The notes under the pieces were generated by a model. The model was not told where the DNA came from, did no database searches, and saw only the letters and a program-made list of their open reading frames with translations. Both the position numbers and the translations under genes were made by a program. Shown piece after piece: positions 12,425-23,779 of a DNA stretch of 64,000 bases. The stretch comes from Tenebrio molitor (taxonomy: Eukaryota; Arthropoda; Insecta; Coleoptera; Tenebrionidae): the NCBI RefSeq assembly GCF_963966145.1, contig NC_091053.1, positions 15,128,001 to 15,192,000 on the forward strand, given 5' to 3'. The first letter of the stretch is position 1. The number at the start of each line of letters is the position of its first letter.

Positions 12425-12604
12425 AACGAGAATTTTGTTGTCTGGCTCAAAAACCGACTCTATTTCATGTCCGCTCGTTACACACCAAACTTTCGGTCTA
12501 GTTTATTTGATCACAATCAGGACATCCAATTAATTCGGATCCGGGACGCGCCGCAAGGACCGCTCCAGGTCCAGCTGGTCCTGCACCAAGCGCAAATTAT
12601 CTGA
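12425..12604 (+). pseudogene. Possible reverse-transcriptase relic
   Basis: The frame reads NENFVVWLKNRLYFMSARYT, then about 20 residues later IRDAPQGPLQVQLVL. The order (W-L-x-x-R-L, then an x-APQG block) resembles a Jockey-like RT around the GVPQGS motif, but only a handful of residues match. It is tentative and may be chance. Confidence 0.25.
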
Positions 12605-14300
12605 AAGGTTTCCGTCGAGATCATGAGTGCTGCATTGCTCCCCTCTTGACCGACTTTCGTGTCTTAAAGTCGGTCTGTTGGCCCTTTTCCAGCTGCTCTC
12701 GCCCTTTCCCGATTAGCCGATCGCTTTGCCATAACAATCTCCCGAGATCCTCCCCAGCGCGCCCGCCCCTCGCGATTTATACCCCCGTGTGTGTGACACA
12801 AGTCGTAAACCCCGCGCTTCGTCAAAACCATCTGCCACATTTTATCGATTAACTTTCCATTTCTCGCTACGTTTTCTGGCGGCGGGTCCTCGAGCAAGGA
12901 CCTGTTTCTTGTTGTGCGTTCCGGCGGCGGCGGCGATCCTCGGTCCGCCGCCTTTCGCGCACGGTCTGATCTGGCGTCGATCGGAAATTGGGAGTAAATA
13001 TATTGCGGAGAAACGTCCGAGATGCGGTGTTATTGCACACGTGCGACAATAGCGGCGACGTTTTCCTTGTACAAACTCAATTTCAAGGATTGTTGAACAT
13101 GCAGACGCATCCATCACGCGGGGGTGGCAGCGGGGCGGTTATTTTTGGGAATTTTCAAGATGGAACTATTAATATTCGCGCACGATAAAGTCGAACGCTA
13201 GGTAACTAATAGCTATTAATCTGAAAGTTTGGAGTTGAGAGTGGCGAAGAGATGAATTATTCAGGGGAAAAGAAGGAATTGGGTTAGGGCGACTCGGTCT
13301 CCTTAATTTTTGCTAAAGTTCGGCTCAGAGATGATAGATTGTGCTCGACAATTTAAGATGAAAGAATCTGAGACGACACAGATGAATTAGAAGAGATAAA
13401 TATTCTCGTTTTAGGCAAAATACTATTTAAAATCGTAACGCGCGCCACTTTCAGTTTTGTTCCGCTGTCGTCCCAATAGATGTCGCCGCTTGCGAAACGC
13501 GCGCCAACTTCAAATCTCTAACTCGATTGATCGCCGAAACATCATTGCAGGATCTGTGCAAACTTGTCGAGAGCAAAATACGACGCGGAATCAATTGTAT
13601 TATTGGCGTGTGCCCTATTTCTTCCAATATTCGCAAAATAATCGCATTAAATACCCCCCAAATCTGATTTGGAGCCGTATCGAGCGCTTCACGTGGAATA
13701 AAATTGAAGAGATACAACAATATGGTCAAAACATGTCCGCAACTTGTCAAGTCCAATTAAAAGTGATTAAAATGAATGTGTAAAGGACAACTTGTCCCGG
13801 ACAGTGTTGGAGTTGATCTAAAGAAAGAAAGTTGTTGCGAATTTAGTCGGTGCAATATTTTCGTCGTGTTATTAAATCATGCGTAATGGGTCCATAAAGC
13901 AGATGGTGCGATTACTTCCCGGATTAAATTTTCAGCCGTAAAATAAATTCGGAAAGAGTGCCCTGCGGTGACGCGATGACAGAGTGGAGTCGTTCGAAAC
14001 CGGAGGAAGATGAAAAAATCGCCAGATTAGAATGGATAAGCCACTAATGTGCTAGTCGGTCGTGTAATTTGAATAATGATAGGCCAAATTAGAACGTCGT
14101 GGGTAGTTAAGACCAGTAATTATTGTAATCGAGGCTGCTGGCCGTACTTAAGTCATGGGACGTGTTGGCAGTTTGGACTCAGATTTGGTGCAATAATTTT
14201 CGGTCATAAATCTGGAGATGGGATCGCTGTGACGGGAATAGACCCAAGGCTGTCCGCTTAAAATTGGCTTTCTAATGTCTTTCGTTTGTTACCGGTTTGT
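12605..14300. other. GC-richer unassigned region
   Basis: 12.6-13.1 kb is notably GC-rich, with overlapping open frames on both strands, a sign of composition rather than coding. At 13475-13516 it holds the third partial copy of the ATGTCGCC block described at 11.4 kb. No exon with convincing protein character was found. Confidence 0.45.
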
Positions 14301-14304
14301 GTTC

Positions 14305-15640
14305 AAGAGTACGACGTCCCTTTGTCCTGTCAAGATCCCAAACTGAGATTCTTTATCTCGTTTAGGTCGCAAGGTTAGCTCCTTTGTCTCATCAAGACCT
14401 CAACTTCAGATTCTTTCTCTCACCTCAAGCTTACATTGTTTGTTTTATCTTCATCCCAAGCTCAGATTGTCGATCTCATAGGTTTTAGATTTTCCCAGCT
14501 AGATCTCAAGCTAAGATTGTTTCTCTCAGCTAGGTCACAAACTTACATTATTTATCTCATCCAGATCTCAAGCTCAGATACTCCCTAGCGTTTAAGTCGC
14601 AGTCGTAGAATTTTTGCCTCATCCAAATCTCAAGCTTACATTGTACATGGCAGCAAGACTGCAAGCTTAGAATCTTTGCCTCATCTAAATCTCAAGCCTA
14701 GATGACTTGTCTCATCGAGATTCCAAGCTTAGATTCTATGTCTCACCTAGATCCCAAGCTTACATTATAGCTTAAGCTTAGATTTTTTGTTCCAACTAGA
14801 TTTGAAATTAGGATTCTTTGTCTCATCACGATCTCAAGTTCAGAATTTTTTTCCGTCTAGATCTCAAGCTAACGTAATTTGTTTCCTCTAAATTTAAAGC
14901 ACAGATTCTCAATCTCATCTAGGTAACAAGCTTTTTCTTGTTTTATTTATAACCTGAGGTCTCATCCAAATCTCAAGCTCAGATTCTTTGTCTCTAGATC
15001 TCAACTGGAGATTCATTGTCTCATCCTGATCTCAAGCTCAGACACTCCCTTGCGTTCCTAGAATTTTCGTCTCATCTAGATCTCAAGCTCAGATTGTCCA
15101 TGGCATCTAGGTCGCAAGCTTAGAAGCTTTGCCTCATCTAAATCTCAAGCCTAGGTTATTTGTCTAATCGAGATTACAAGCTTACATTATAGTTTAAGCT
15201 TAGATTTTTTGTTCCAATCAAATTTGAAATTAAGAGTCTTTGTCTCATCTAGGTCACTAACTTAAATTCTTCGTTTCATGAAGATCTTAAGCTCAGAATC
15301 TTTTTTTTTAATCCAGATCTGAAGCTCACGTAATTTGTCTCATCTAAATCCAAAGCACATATTTTCGATCTCAGCTTAGGTTTTTTGTCTCATCGACCAG
15401 AACCTAAGATTCATTATCTCATTCAGGTCTCAAGCTCAGACTTTCCTTCGCATCTAAAACTTAAGCTAGATTCTTGGTCTCATCTAGGTCTTAAGCTCAG
15501 ATTTTTGTTTTATGTAGATGTTAAATTTTGGTTCGTTTTTATGTAGATCCCAAGCTCAGATTTTCCTACCTCATCCTAATCCCAAGCGTAGATTCTGTGC
15601 CTTAACTAGATGGCAAGCTTAGATTCTTTATGCTAGATTT
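14305..15640. repeat. 31-bp minisatellite with higher-order repeat
   Basis: About 40 degenerate units follow a consensus close to TCTCATCTAGATCTCAAGCT followed by TAGATTCTTTG (31 bp). A larger segment is also duplicated. The stretch from GCTCAGATACTCCCT (about 14574) through ACATTATAGCTTAAGCTTAG and TTTGAAATTA is repeated from GCTCAGACACTCCCT (about 15036) with the same order of variant units. This gives a higher-order period near 462 bp, with one extra unit downstream in the second copy. Non-coding. Confidence 0.9.
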
Positions 15641-17095
15641 CTTTGATGCCAGTCTTTGTTTATTCTTTTATCCAAGTTTCCGTCTGACTTTTTGCTTACA
15701 TTTCTTTCTTTAAACTGAACTGTCGTAATAGTGGTACTAATAAATAGAGGCAATTATCGTCGAAGCTTAAACTAAAGGAACAGGCTTAATCTGCAAGCGG
15801 AAACTTCCCTGCGCCCATTAATCCACCTTTGCAACTCCGGGAGTTTTAATTCTAAGCGCACCAACTACCTGCACTCTATGATAATTGGATCCCGAATCCT
15901 TTTTATCCCGTCATCAAACTGCAATCCTATCAATATTCAGCAGGAGCGTCGCCGCGTCCTGGACGACGCGAAGAATTTAATTGTAATTCGGAATTCGTTT
16001 TATCCTTGCGGTAATTCGTCCTTTCATCACGATACCTGGCCGACGCAGATACGACTGCTTTATTACGGCGGTAATGCCGGCTAATCCCCTCCTGCAGCAG
16101 ACTTCCTCCCTCGTGCACAGAGCCTCACGTAATCTGTCACCGGAGTTATAAAAGCAAACGGTAAATTTTACGGATCCCGTCCCCTTTTATTCTTGTGTCT
16201 TTCTTCGGGTGGCGAGTGTCTCTTGATGATTACGTTTTCAATGAACGAAAGCTGGAAATGAGCCGTGATTTGGACGTCCTGGGACGACAGTGAGAGGGGC
16301 CAGGGTGATTCTCACGAGGGGAAGGGAGACATCCCGGATACTGCAATCATTGGCATTAGTTGCGAGGAGGACTCGGGACGGGGCTTCGACCGCGGACTCT
16401 CTCTGACAAATGATCCTATCCGGCTCTGGTGGAAGGTCTGATGCCACATACTGGCGTTGAAATTCGAACAGCGGGAGGTTTCTTGACCGGGGAGGGCTCC
16501 CGGTGATGGATAAGGAGGCTCGCAACAAGACACGAAGACACAACAACTCGTCCCTTATGAAGTTCCCTTCAGACTGGACAAGCCACATCAAAACTCCCAG
16601 ACTACTCAAAATTGTCAGACGAAGACATCGCCACTTTTTCCTAATTTGGTGGCGCAGGCACTCACAAAATTGTCGCAAACCTTCAGACCCCACTCAAACT
16701 GTCCCAACAGTTTTAATTGGGCAATAACCCAAACTTGGGGGTTAATAAATAATTAGCTAATCCACTCGACGATATTGGCTGCGGGGTTGCGGCTCTCCAG
16801 TTTTGAGTACTTCATTAATATTGACGGCGATAGGGCGATGATAGCACACGGACATTGTCCCAAGTTTAATGCGTCTCGATGGGAGATCCCCGTTTGGAAA
16901 ATAACTTTCGAGGAGTCACACACCCTGGGGGTGGCGGTTCACAAACGGAAACCAATGGACCAAGGCAGGTGTCAGTGCTTCTTCCAACTTACTTGTAAGT
17001 TGTTGGCGGATATGCTTTCCGAGAATATACTCAAGTAAAATAATTCCAAAATGTGTTGTTGTTGCTTCTGGGTGGGATTTGTTTGCCGAAAGAAA
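15641..17095. other. No gene supported
   Basis: Mixed, apparently single-copy sequence. A 151-codon open frame on the minus strand at 16238-16693 has no recognisable domain and overlaps open frames on the other strand, so it is not called. Confidence 0.4.
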
Positions 17096-17099
17096 CTAG

Positions 17100-17216
17100 T
17101 TTTTCAAAGAAAGTGGGAAAGTGCGTGGGCCACCCATCCAAATATTAACTGCAACGGACGTTGCTTAACCCATCTGATCGAGTGACAATTAGAGCTTTCA
17201 GATGTTAGGAGCGTCC
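17100..17216 (-). repeat. 5S rRNA-like pseudogene
   Basis: On the minus strand GATCAGATGGGTTAAGCAAC, then GTCCGTTGCAGTTAATA, then TTTGGATGGGTGGCC follow the order of 5S rRNA from its middle to its 3' side. Upstream, CCTAACATCTGAAAGC resembles the 5' helix segment that carries CATACCA in genuine 5S. The length is near the 120 nt of 5S. Many substitutions make a functional 5S gene unlikely. It could be a 5S-derived SINE head. Confidence 0.7.
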
Positions 17217-18120
17217 CAATTATTATCAAATTATATTCCTTCCAGTTCTTTTTCCTCATTTCCCACTCAGACAAATCGGTTCGGCTCAATTTTTCTATTT
17301 ACCTTGGCAAACGTTGTCTCGATTCGGTCGAGATCCGTTCGAATGCCGAAATCAATTATTAATCGTCCCGAGTTAAATATGTTTACGGGGAATGTCGAGC
17401 ACATCATATTTTATCCTGTACATCATCAGTTATTATCTGGCATTTGCTTTCCTACATGATAACTGCGGCCGCCAAACCAGACACGCAATCCTATTAAACT
17501 TGCTACGAGTTCATGTAGGGATTCGCTTTGATGGATGTTGTCTTAATACAATATTCTATACGGTGTCATTTAATATTCATCTCTCATGTCAAAACGGCTG
17601 CCGGAGTGGGAGAACACTACGAAAATATGGCGATTGCGATTTATTTATAAGCGACGGACGTTGTCTGAATCGACACTTTCGTCATCGTGGAGAAGGTCTT
17701 TATTGATTTATTGGCTGGTGGTGTGAAGTTGCACCGACGGCAGAAGGGAATGGGGCGCAACAACAGTCTAAATTTTTTAAAAAATGTTGAGAAAAGTCGC
17801 AAGGAAACAAACAGAAAGGTTTTTCGAGCGAAAGGGAAACCGTAGGAGTAGAAAAGGGACACTCTGAAACATGTTGGAAAATCTTCGGTTGGTGTGAAGA
17901 GAGACAAAAAAGGATTATTATTTCAATGAATTGAAGATGTTAGCTTTTAATCTTAAAAGCTTAAATAATAATGCGTCCGCACCGAACGAGGCGCGTAGTC
18001 AATCTGCTGGGGTGCGGTCCGCACTTAAGAATGTGTAAGAGTAGCACTATTATGCAGAATCACCACTCGGACACGTAATGCGGTACGTTTTGGCGCTAAC
18101 AGAAGATGTTAAAAGTATGT
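17217..18120. other. No gene seen
   Basis: Unassigned sequence between two 5S-like copies. The spacing between the two copies is about 1.02 kb, but no other similarity between their flanks was recognised. Confidence 0.4.
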
Positions 18121-18124
18121 AAAT

Positions 18125-18232
18125 TACAACGGAACATGGTTTCCCTGGCGGCCACCCATCCAAATAGTGACTTTGCCGCATATTGCTTAACCTCACTGAT
18201 CCAATGATAGTGCTTGTACAGTAGTTGGGCCG
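18125..18232 (-). repeat. 5S rRNA-like pseudogene with shared 3' extension
   Basis: The minus strand reads GGCCCAACTACTGTACAAGC, ATTGGATCAGTGAGGTTAAG, then TATTTGGATGGGTGGCCGCC and GGGAAACCATGTTCCGTTG. The layout matches a complete 5S (5' end, box A-like GTTAAGC, GGATGGGTG box). The last segment is closely similar to the end of the 3.2-kb copy (GGGAAACCTTGTTCCTTTG), which indicates one family. Confidence 0.75.
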
Positions 18233-18629
18233 CCGTATTATTATTATTTATGTGGATAGGGATCGAAAAAAAAACCTTTAATGGCTGTACAATACGATAC
18301 TTTGAAACATCCCTTTTTTTGCATAAAATCCACCGGGCCGCCAAGTTTGAGAATTTTTCGAGAACAAGCTTAGCGTAATTGCCAAAGAAGAAACTCGTCC
18401 TTTTATTAAAATTCGCAATTACGCTTTGCAAGTTTAGCGTTTTTCTCGAGACGTTCAGGCCTGACCTATTTAAACAGCAAAGCGTAATTTTAATTTGTCG
18501 TCCATTTGTCAGTGAATAATTCAGTTCAGCAGTTCAACATATATTCCCAACTTGGGCAACTTCTCAATGCGGCGCCGACGGAGCGGGTAAAACTCCCGAA
18601 TCCGCGTAATTTCAGCGGCTCGTCTGCTA

Positions 18630-18676
18630 TTTTAACGGACGTTGCTGAACCCCACGAGACAACTTTAACGCCGCCC
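18630..18676 (-). repeat. Possible 5S-derived fragment
   Basis: The minus strand has CTCGTGGGGTTCAGCAACGT, similar to the middle of the copy at 17.1 kb, but the GGATGGGTG half is absent. Confidence 0.3.
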
Positions 18677-18679
18677 ACA

Positions 18680-21250
18680 TAATCTATCAAGTGAATGTAA
18701 CTAATGCCTGGGATTTTTTCGAAACAAATCCTTTGCTCCTCGTCCCCATCAGTTACGCAACTTTTTTCCGGCCGACAGATACTTTATGATGATTCCCGGC
18801 ATCAGTAACGACAGTTTTTTACGCCGCATGAAAACCAACCCCGCCAAGGAAACTTCGTCAATCAGTCTTTTTTTTCCGCCGCTCGGAAGGATCGGTTATC
18901 AAATAGAATAATAAGGGAACAGACAGGGGAGGGTCGTCGAACCGACGCGATTGAAGTGTTGGACATGATTGATGGGACGCTTTTCACCGATTTTCGCGAT
19001 TTCCCGACGAACGGGTTCGAGCCACGTGGTCGGGGCAAGTGTGTCAGTGAACTTACCGCACTGGTGTTAATTCCTCTTCGGCCATCCACCAGGTTCGATG
19101 TTCGACTCTAATTTCTTCCATTGTGAAGGTGTACTTCGTCGTTTCACACTTGCCGTCATTAATTATGCATTTGGAAACAAAGAAATCCAGGAGAAAACAC
19201 AAACACGGAGAAGCGACTACGAATGGGTCGACCCAGATTTAGACCAGATCCGATTCCTACAAAGAGTTACAGTGTTTGTTAGTTTAGTTTGAGCGAATTG
19301 TGGAAACTAGGATGAGTGAAGGAAGTTTTGCAGTAAAATAGAGAATCAAATGAAGGATGTAAAAAGGGAAAGGAAATTAGAACAAATCGAAAGTTGAGGA
19401 TATTTGGAATTTTGAGGGTTTACACATACAGGATCTTAGAGTGAAGAAATGAATTAAATGGGAAAGCTTGAAATAGAGAAAATTGTTAATTTGAAGAAAT
19501 CTGAACAAAAAGGGAAAACTTTATCTAAAGAGGCTAAGAACCATAAAAACAGAAAGAGGTGCTTAGAATATGGTTCAAAGTGAAATAGAAGAATAAATCG
19601 TTCCATATTTTGGCAGGAATAAAATAATGAATGGCAGCTAAAGCAGAAATGCTACAGGAAAATAAAAGAGGGGACAAATTGTTTGAAAATGTTCTAAAAC
19701 GACAATAAAGACGATTGAATCAAAATCAAAATATTCGAAATTTGGATAAAAGAGCAAGAATACAAAGTAAGCTAAGAAAGGAATGAAGAGAAGAATTGGC
19801 CGTTGGATTAAGAAAAGAAAAATTGTGTAACAAAATCTAAAACTAAGAAAAATTATAAAAAATAAGACCATCATAGTAGCAAGAAAGAGCTTCAGAGAGG
19901 AGAAGGGAGAATATTTGAGAAAAATCGTTAATATGTATTAACAAAAAGAAGTCGGAAAGATATTTTGGAAATTTAAAAAATATTTCTAAAATAAAATTTA
20001 ACATAAGGGAAAGAGAATGATTTGGAAAGAAAAGTTGGGAAAAAAAGATGTTTTCGTAAAATAGTGAACTGAAGAAGCTAGATAGGTATAACTATTGTAA
20101 GAGCAATGGGTTGAAAAAACCACCAGATGGTCCAAAAAAGAGGTAAAAAAGAAAGAAAAAACCGTATCGAAGATAGCTGAAGAAGAAACAAGGAAAAAGA
20201 TGAATTGGAGTGAATATCTTCAAAGATGGATAAACTAGATTTCTTTAAAAAATGATGTACGTATAACAAAAAATACAGAGAAAAGTATTTAGTTAAAGTT
20301 AAGGATAATAATTGAAGAATAAACAGAAAATTATATGTTCAAAAGATTTTTATAAAAAAAAAATCAAATCAGAATCAGAAATGTAGTCTTTCAGAAATTT
20401 TGAAGAATTATAAAAGAATCTTTAGAACACTTTCAAATTGTGTAAAAAAAAAATGGAGAAAAATATAAACAAGAGTGAATTGTTCTGAAAGATGTTCGAT
20501 ATAATTTAGTCTTGTATGGAGATAAGGACAAAGTTCATGAAAAAAGAAAATGTGAAATGTTAAGATCAAAGAAATATGAAAAGAAAAAACAAATTATCAT
20601 AAAATACTCAAAAAATAACTATTATAAGTAAAGAACAATCAAATAAAAATGAAAATAAAGAAAAAACCGAAGAGAACTGACGAAGAAATGAAAAAATATG
20701 TAAAATATAAAACATGTACCATAAAGAAAAATAGTAAAAAAAAAATTCAATACCTACTATCCTGAGAAAATATTTTTGATTTTTAGATTTTAAAATTTGC
20801 AGTAAATAATAATTTGAAGGGAATGAAAGAACAAAATTATAAACATCAAAAATATCATCAGAAAAATAAAAGAAGCGTAAAAGTATATTTCAAAGATTTC
20901 CATGCGATGTGGAGAATTTTAAATTTTGTGATGAAAAGAAAAAAGAAATACTTAACATTTGAAACTGACAAAGAGAAAATCAAGCGAACCGAAGGAACGA
21001 GAAAAAAAAAATAGAAAAAGGGTGATATTGGAAGGAGGAAATTCTCAATCAAGGTTATTTGAAATTTGTCAAAATTCGGGAAAACAGAAGAATTGAAGAA
21101 TTGACGGAAAAAGAAAACTTCAATATTTTTCAAAAAGGTAACGAAAATAAGGACATTAATATAGAAAAAGAAAAAAGAATGAACAAGGCTTGTTAGAGCA
21201 GAATTTAAGAAAAACTGTTCTTGTAAAAAACTTGTTTATGACAGAAGTAA
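18680..21250. other. No gene; strongly purine-rich from 19.3 kb
   Basis: From about 19.3 to 21.2 kb the plus strand is almost all A and G in GAAAAGAA-like phrases, with matching T/C on the other strand. No repeat period could be fixed by eye and no gene was found. 18.7-19.3 kb is mixed and unassigned. Confidence 0.5.
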
Positions 21251-21254
21251 AATA

Positions 21255-21835
21255 GCTATTTACAGTTAGAGTGAGGAAGGCAAAGCTTTCGTTCACGCGA
21301 ATCGTGTGGTCGTCCACGAAGCGGAGCTGAGTAGACGATGCAGTTCAAGTGAACGAAAGTTGAATTGCGTGTTCGTCCACGAAGCGGAGCTGAGTATCTA
21401 GTCGATGCAATTCAAGTGAACGAAAGCGGCCTTACTCTCGAGGGCTGTATTTGGTTTTGTTCGATATCTCCTTTGAAAGTGAGTCTATAACTTTGTATTC
21501 AAAATTTTAAATAAAAATAAATCACATTTTTGGACGGATCTATTGCTATGAAAAAAAAATATACACAAAGTTCTGCAACGTCAATAAAGTGCTTGTGTGC
21601 ACGTTGTGAAAATTGTGGAAATGGATGATGAAGAGTTATATGTTCCTGATGATGTCCTGGAAGAGGCAAATGTCGCGAGGTGCCAAATGTTGCGTAAAGA
21701 ACAGAAACAATTGGAAAAATCTACAAAATTATGCGTGAATGAAAACCACTGAGTGAAAGACTGTGAGAGAAAAACGATGAGCGATAGTGAAGTGAACGAA
21801 AGAGAAACCTTCACTAGTAACTATGGATGCACTAG
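21255..21835 (+). repeat. 0.55-kb repeat element, copy A (with duplicated palindrome)
   Basis: It matches copy B at 56775-57250 in direct orientation: AGAGTGAGGAAGG, AAAGCTTTCGTTCACGCGAA, GTGAGTCTATAACTTTGTAT, AATCACATTTTTGGACGGAT and GTGAAGTGAACGAAAGAGAA. Copy A carries an extra two-unit insertion of about 65 bp each, with CGTCCACGAAGCGGAGCTGA in both units. It sits inside the palindrome CTTTCGTTCAC...GTGAACGAAAG. The long upstream frame of copy B is broken here. Confidence 0.85.
21621..21752 (+). CDS. Small frame in repeat element copy A, unknown
   Basis: A 43-codon frame starts MDDEELYVPDDVLEEANVAR and contains a charged LRKEQKQLEK stretch. Copy B (57057-57167) has the same first residues with three changes (MDDQELNVPDDVLE), then diverges after an apparent deletion. 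This may be the start of a lost element protein. No family was recognised. Confidence 0.3.
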   Translation: MDDEELYVPDDVLEEANVARCQMLRKEQKQLEKSTKLCVNENH

Positions 21836-23779
21836 TCACAATGTTGCTCTTTCTGGACAAATCTGATGAGCTCCTGGCATTGTGAAGTGCGAAAATTAAC
21901 ATTACGAAACCGTTCAAACGTAAACCCTTGCGAAATGTATACAATAGAGCCATTTTACCAGCAACAAATTGATATTTTTGCGAATTCCACATTTACAACA
22001 TTTGCCACTTGAAACAATACCGCCAAATACATTAACCAAAAACTGTGTGATCCCACGTTATAATAGCCAATATTCAAATTTATTGCAGAACAATACAGTC
22101 GCAACAGGCCCATTAATTTACGAGTTGAAATTTCAATCGTGCCGGAACTGAATAGTTTTCTCAAATCAAAAAACTCTGACTAAACCCTCTCCATGGTAAA
22201 TTAAACAGTTTTGTATTTTGTGTCGGACGGATTTTTCCATTTGCGCACTCCGCGTCCGAACAACAACCAACAACAAAAAACTGTTCCATATTCAATAACT
22301 TGTTAAATTTAAACAGGAACCTTGTTGTTCGCTTGTAAGTGCCTGTTGATAATGCGGGCTGATAAAAATTAAAACATGAATAATTTAATTAGAGGTGTCA
22401 TTATGTAAATCGGCGATTTACTGCGGTTCCAGTTTGGCCGGAAATGCAAAAAGCCCGTGCTCCACTTTTTTCTCCTGCACCAGGACATTCGTATTTCAGC
22501 AGGAAACGTAACTGTTGCACTCCCGGAATTAATATCCATATTTGTGCAATTGTGGGGTGATTTATAAAAGCGGATGGGGGAGTAAAGGATGCGGAAAAAT
22601 TTTAGTGGCGTCTAGTGCGAAAATTACCTGAGTTGAAACTCGATCCGTTCGAAATAGATTGTAAAAGGGAGAGATAAGAGAATATTCGTTTAACAAAGCA
22701 GATGAGAATTGATAGCGATGAGATGCTTTTCCCGTAGACATCTCAACAAGATGGAGTTCTTTTACATCAGATATTAGTCACGGTAATGATACTACGAGTA
22801 TGAGTACTATATTTAGGTGAGTAGAGTGTACTGATACATTAGATTGATTAAAAAACTAGTAACAATTATTGCTCGATAAATGTAAAGAAAGAGAATAAAA
22901 AACTGTAATGAGTAAAATCGTCGTCGCCAGAACCTGTTTAGAGATAAATTGCTTTTGAATAAATTGCGGAATGAAGTTATCGGGCAGCAATTAAATACAT
23001 TTTTCAATATGGATGATGGACAAGAAAGAGAAAGAGCTAGAGGAAGAGAAAAGATCAAGTAAGAAACAGCGCCGAAAACAGATGTATGTTTAGAAAAAAG
23101 TGAATAAATCGCGATAAGAGAAAAAAGAAAGTTTCGAATTAATAACGAATAAATATTAAAACAAAATTAAACTAGGAAAAAAAAAACAGAATGGAAAGCA
23201 GTGTGTCCAGAGAGTGTTGTTAAAAATCAGTAAATAAATGAAATCAAATCCAAGATCAGGTAAAGCACAAATAAAGAAAAGGTCCAGAATAGAAGATGTA
23301 CAAAGAAAAAATAGGAAAATAAAAAATAATTGGTAGAAAATAAGAAAGAAAAACATGTGCGGAGAGTTATGGATTGACAAATTGAAAGGCAAACAGAAAA
23401 CACCGTTCACAAGAAAATAATAATTATCTTAAAACATTCTTCAAATTAAAATCGAAATCTTCAAAAGGATAACATCCTGTGTTCAAATGTGAAAATTGAC
23501 ATTGAAAGTTAAGGCGATAGGTAAATGCTAAGAAAGAAGTAGAATAAGATAAGAAAAAATTCTGCAGAAGAGGAGATAAAGAGAAAGAGCTAACTTGATG
23601 GAAATTGAAGACTGAAAAAATACATAAATCGTTAAAACATCGAGATTTTCCAGACTTTGGAAAAAGTTGAAAAAACAAAGGAAAACAGGATTTTTTAAGA
23701 TAAGAAAGTCAGTGTTGAATTTTAAATGTGAATTTGAAAATTTTCTAAATTCATTTTGGAGAAAAATGTTCAAAAAATA
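21836..23779. other. No gene; mixed then purine-rich
   Basis: 21.9-22.7 kb is mixed, unassigned sequence. From 22.7 kb to the element at 23.78 kb the plus strand is again A/G-rich. Confidence 0.45.

Noticed and set aside
13451..13783. Overlapping 101- and 108-codon frames on opposite strands
   Set aside because: Both cover the ATGTCGCC repeat block. A repeat-derived coincidence is more likely than a gene.
14305..15640. CRISPR-like array
   Set aside because: Units are contiguous 31-bp minisatellite monomers without unique spacers, in eukaryotic DNA.
15990..16015. ELPQG followed by a stop on the minus strand as an RT relic
   Set aside because: No flanking residues of the RT signature. Chance match.
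16238..16693. 151-codon open frame on the minus strand
   Set aside because: No domain or motif, overlapping open frames on the plus strand, and no splice or repeat context. Composition alone can explain it.
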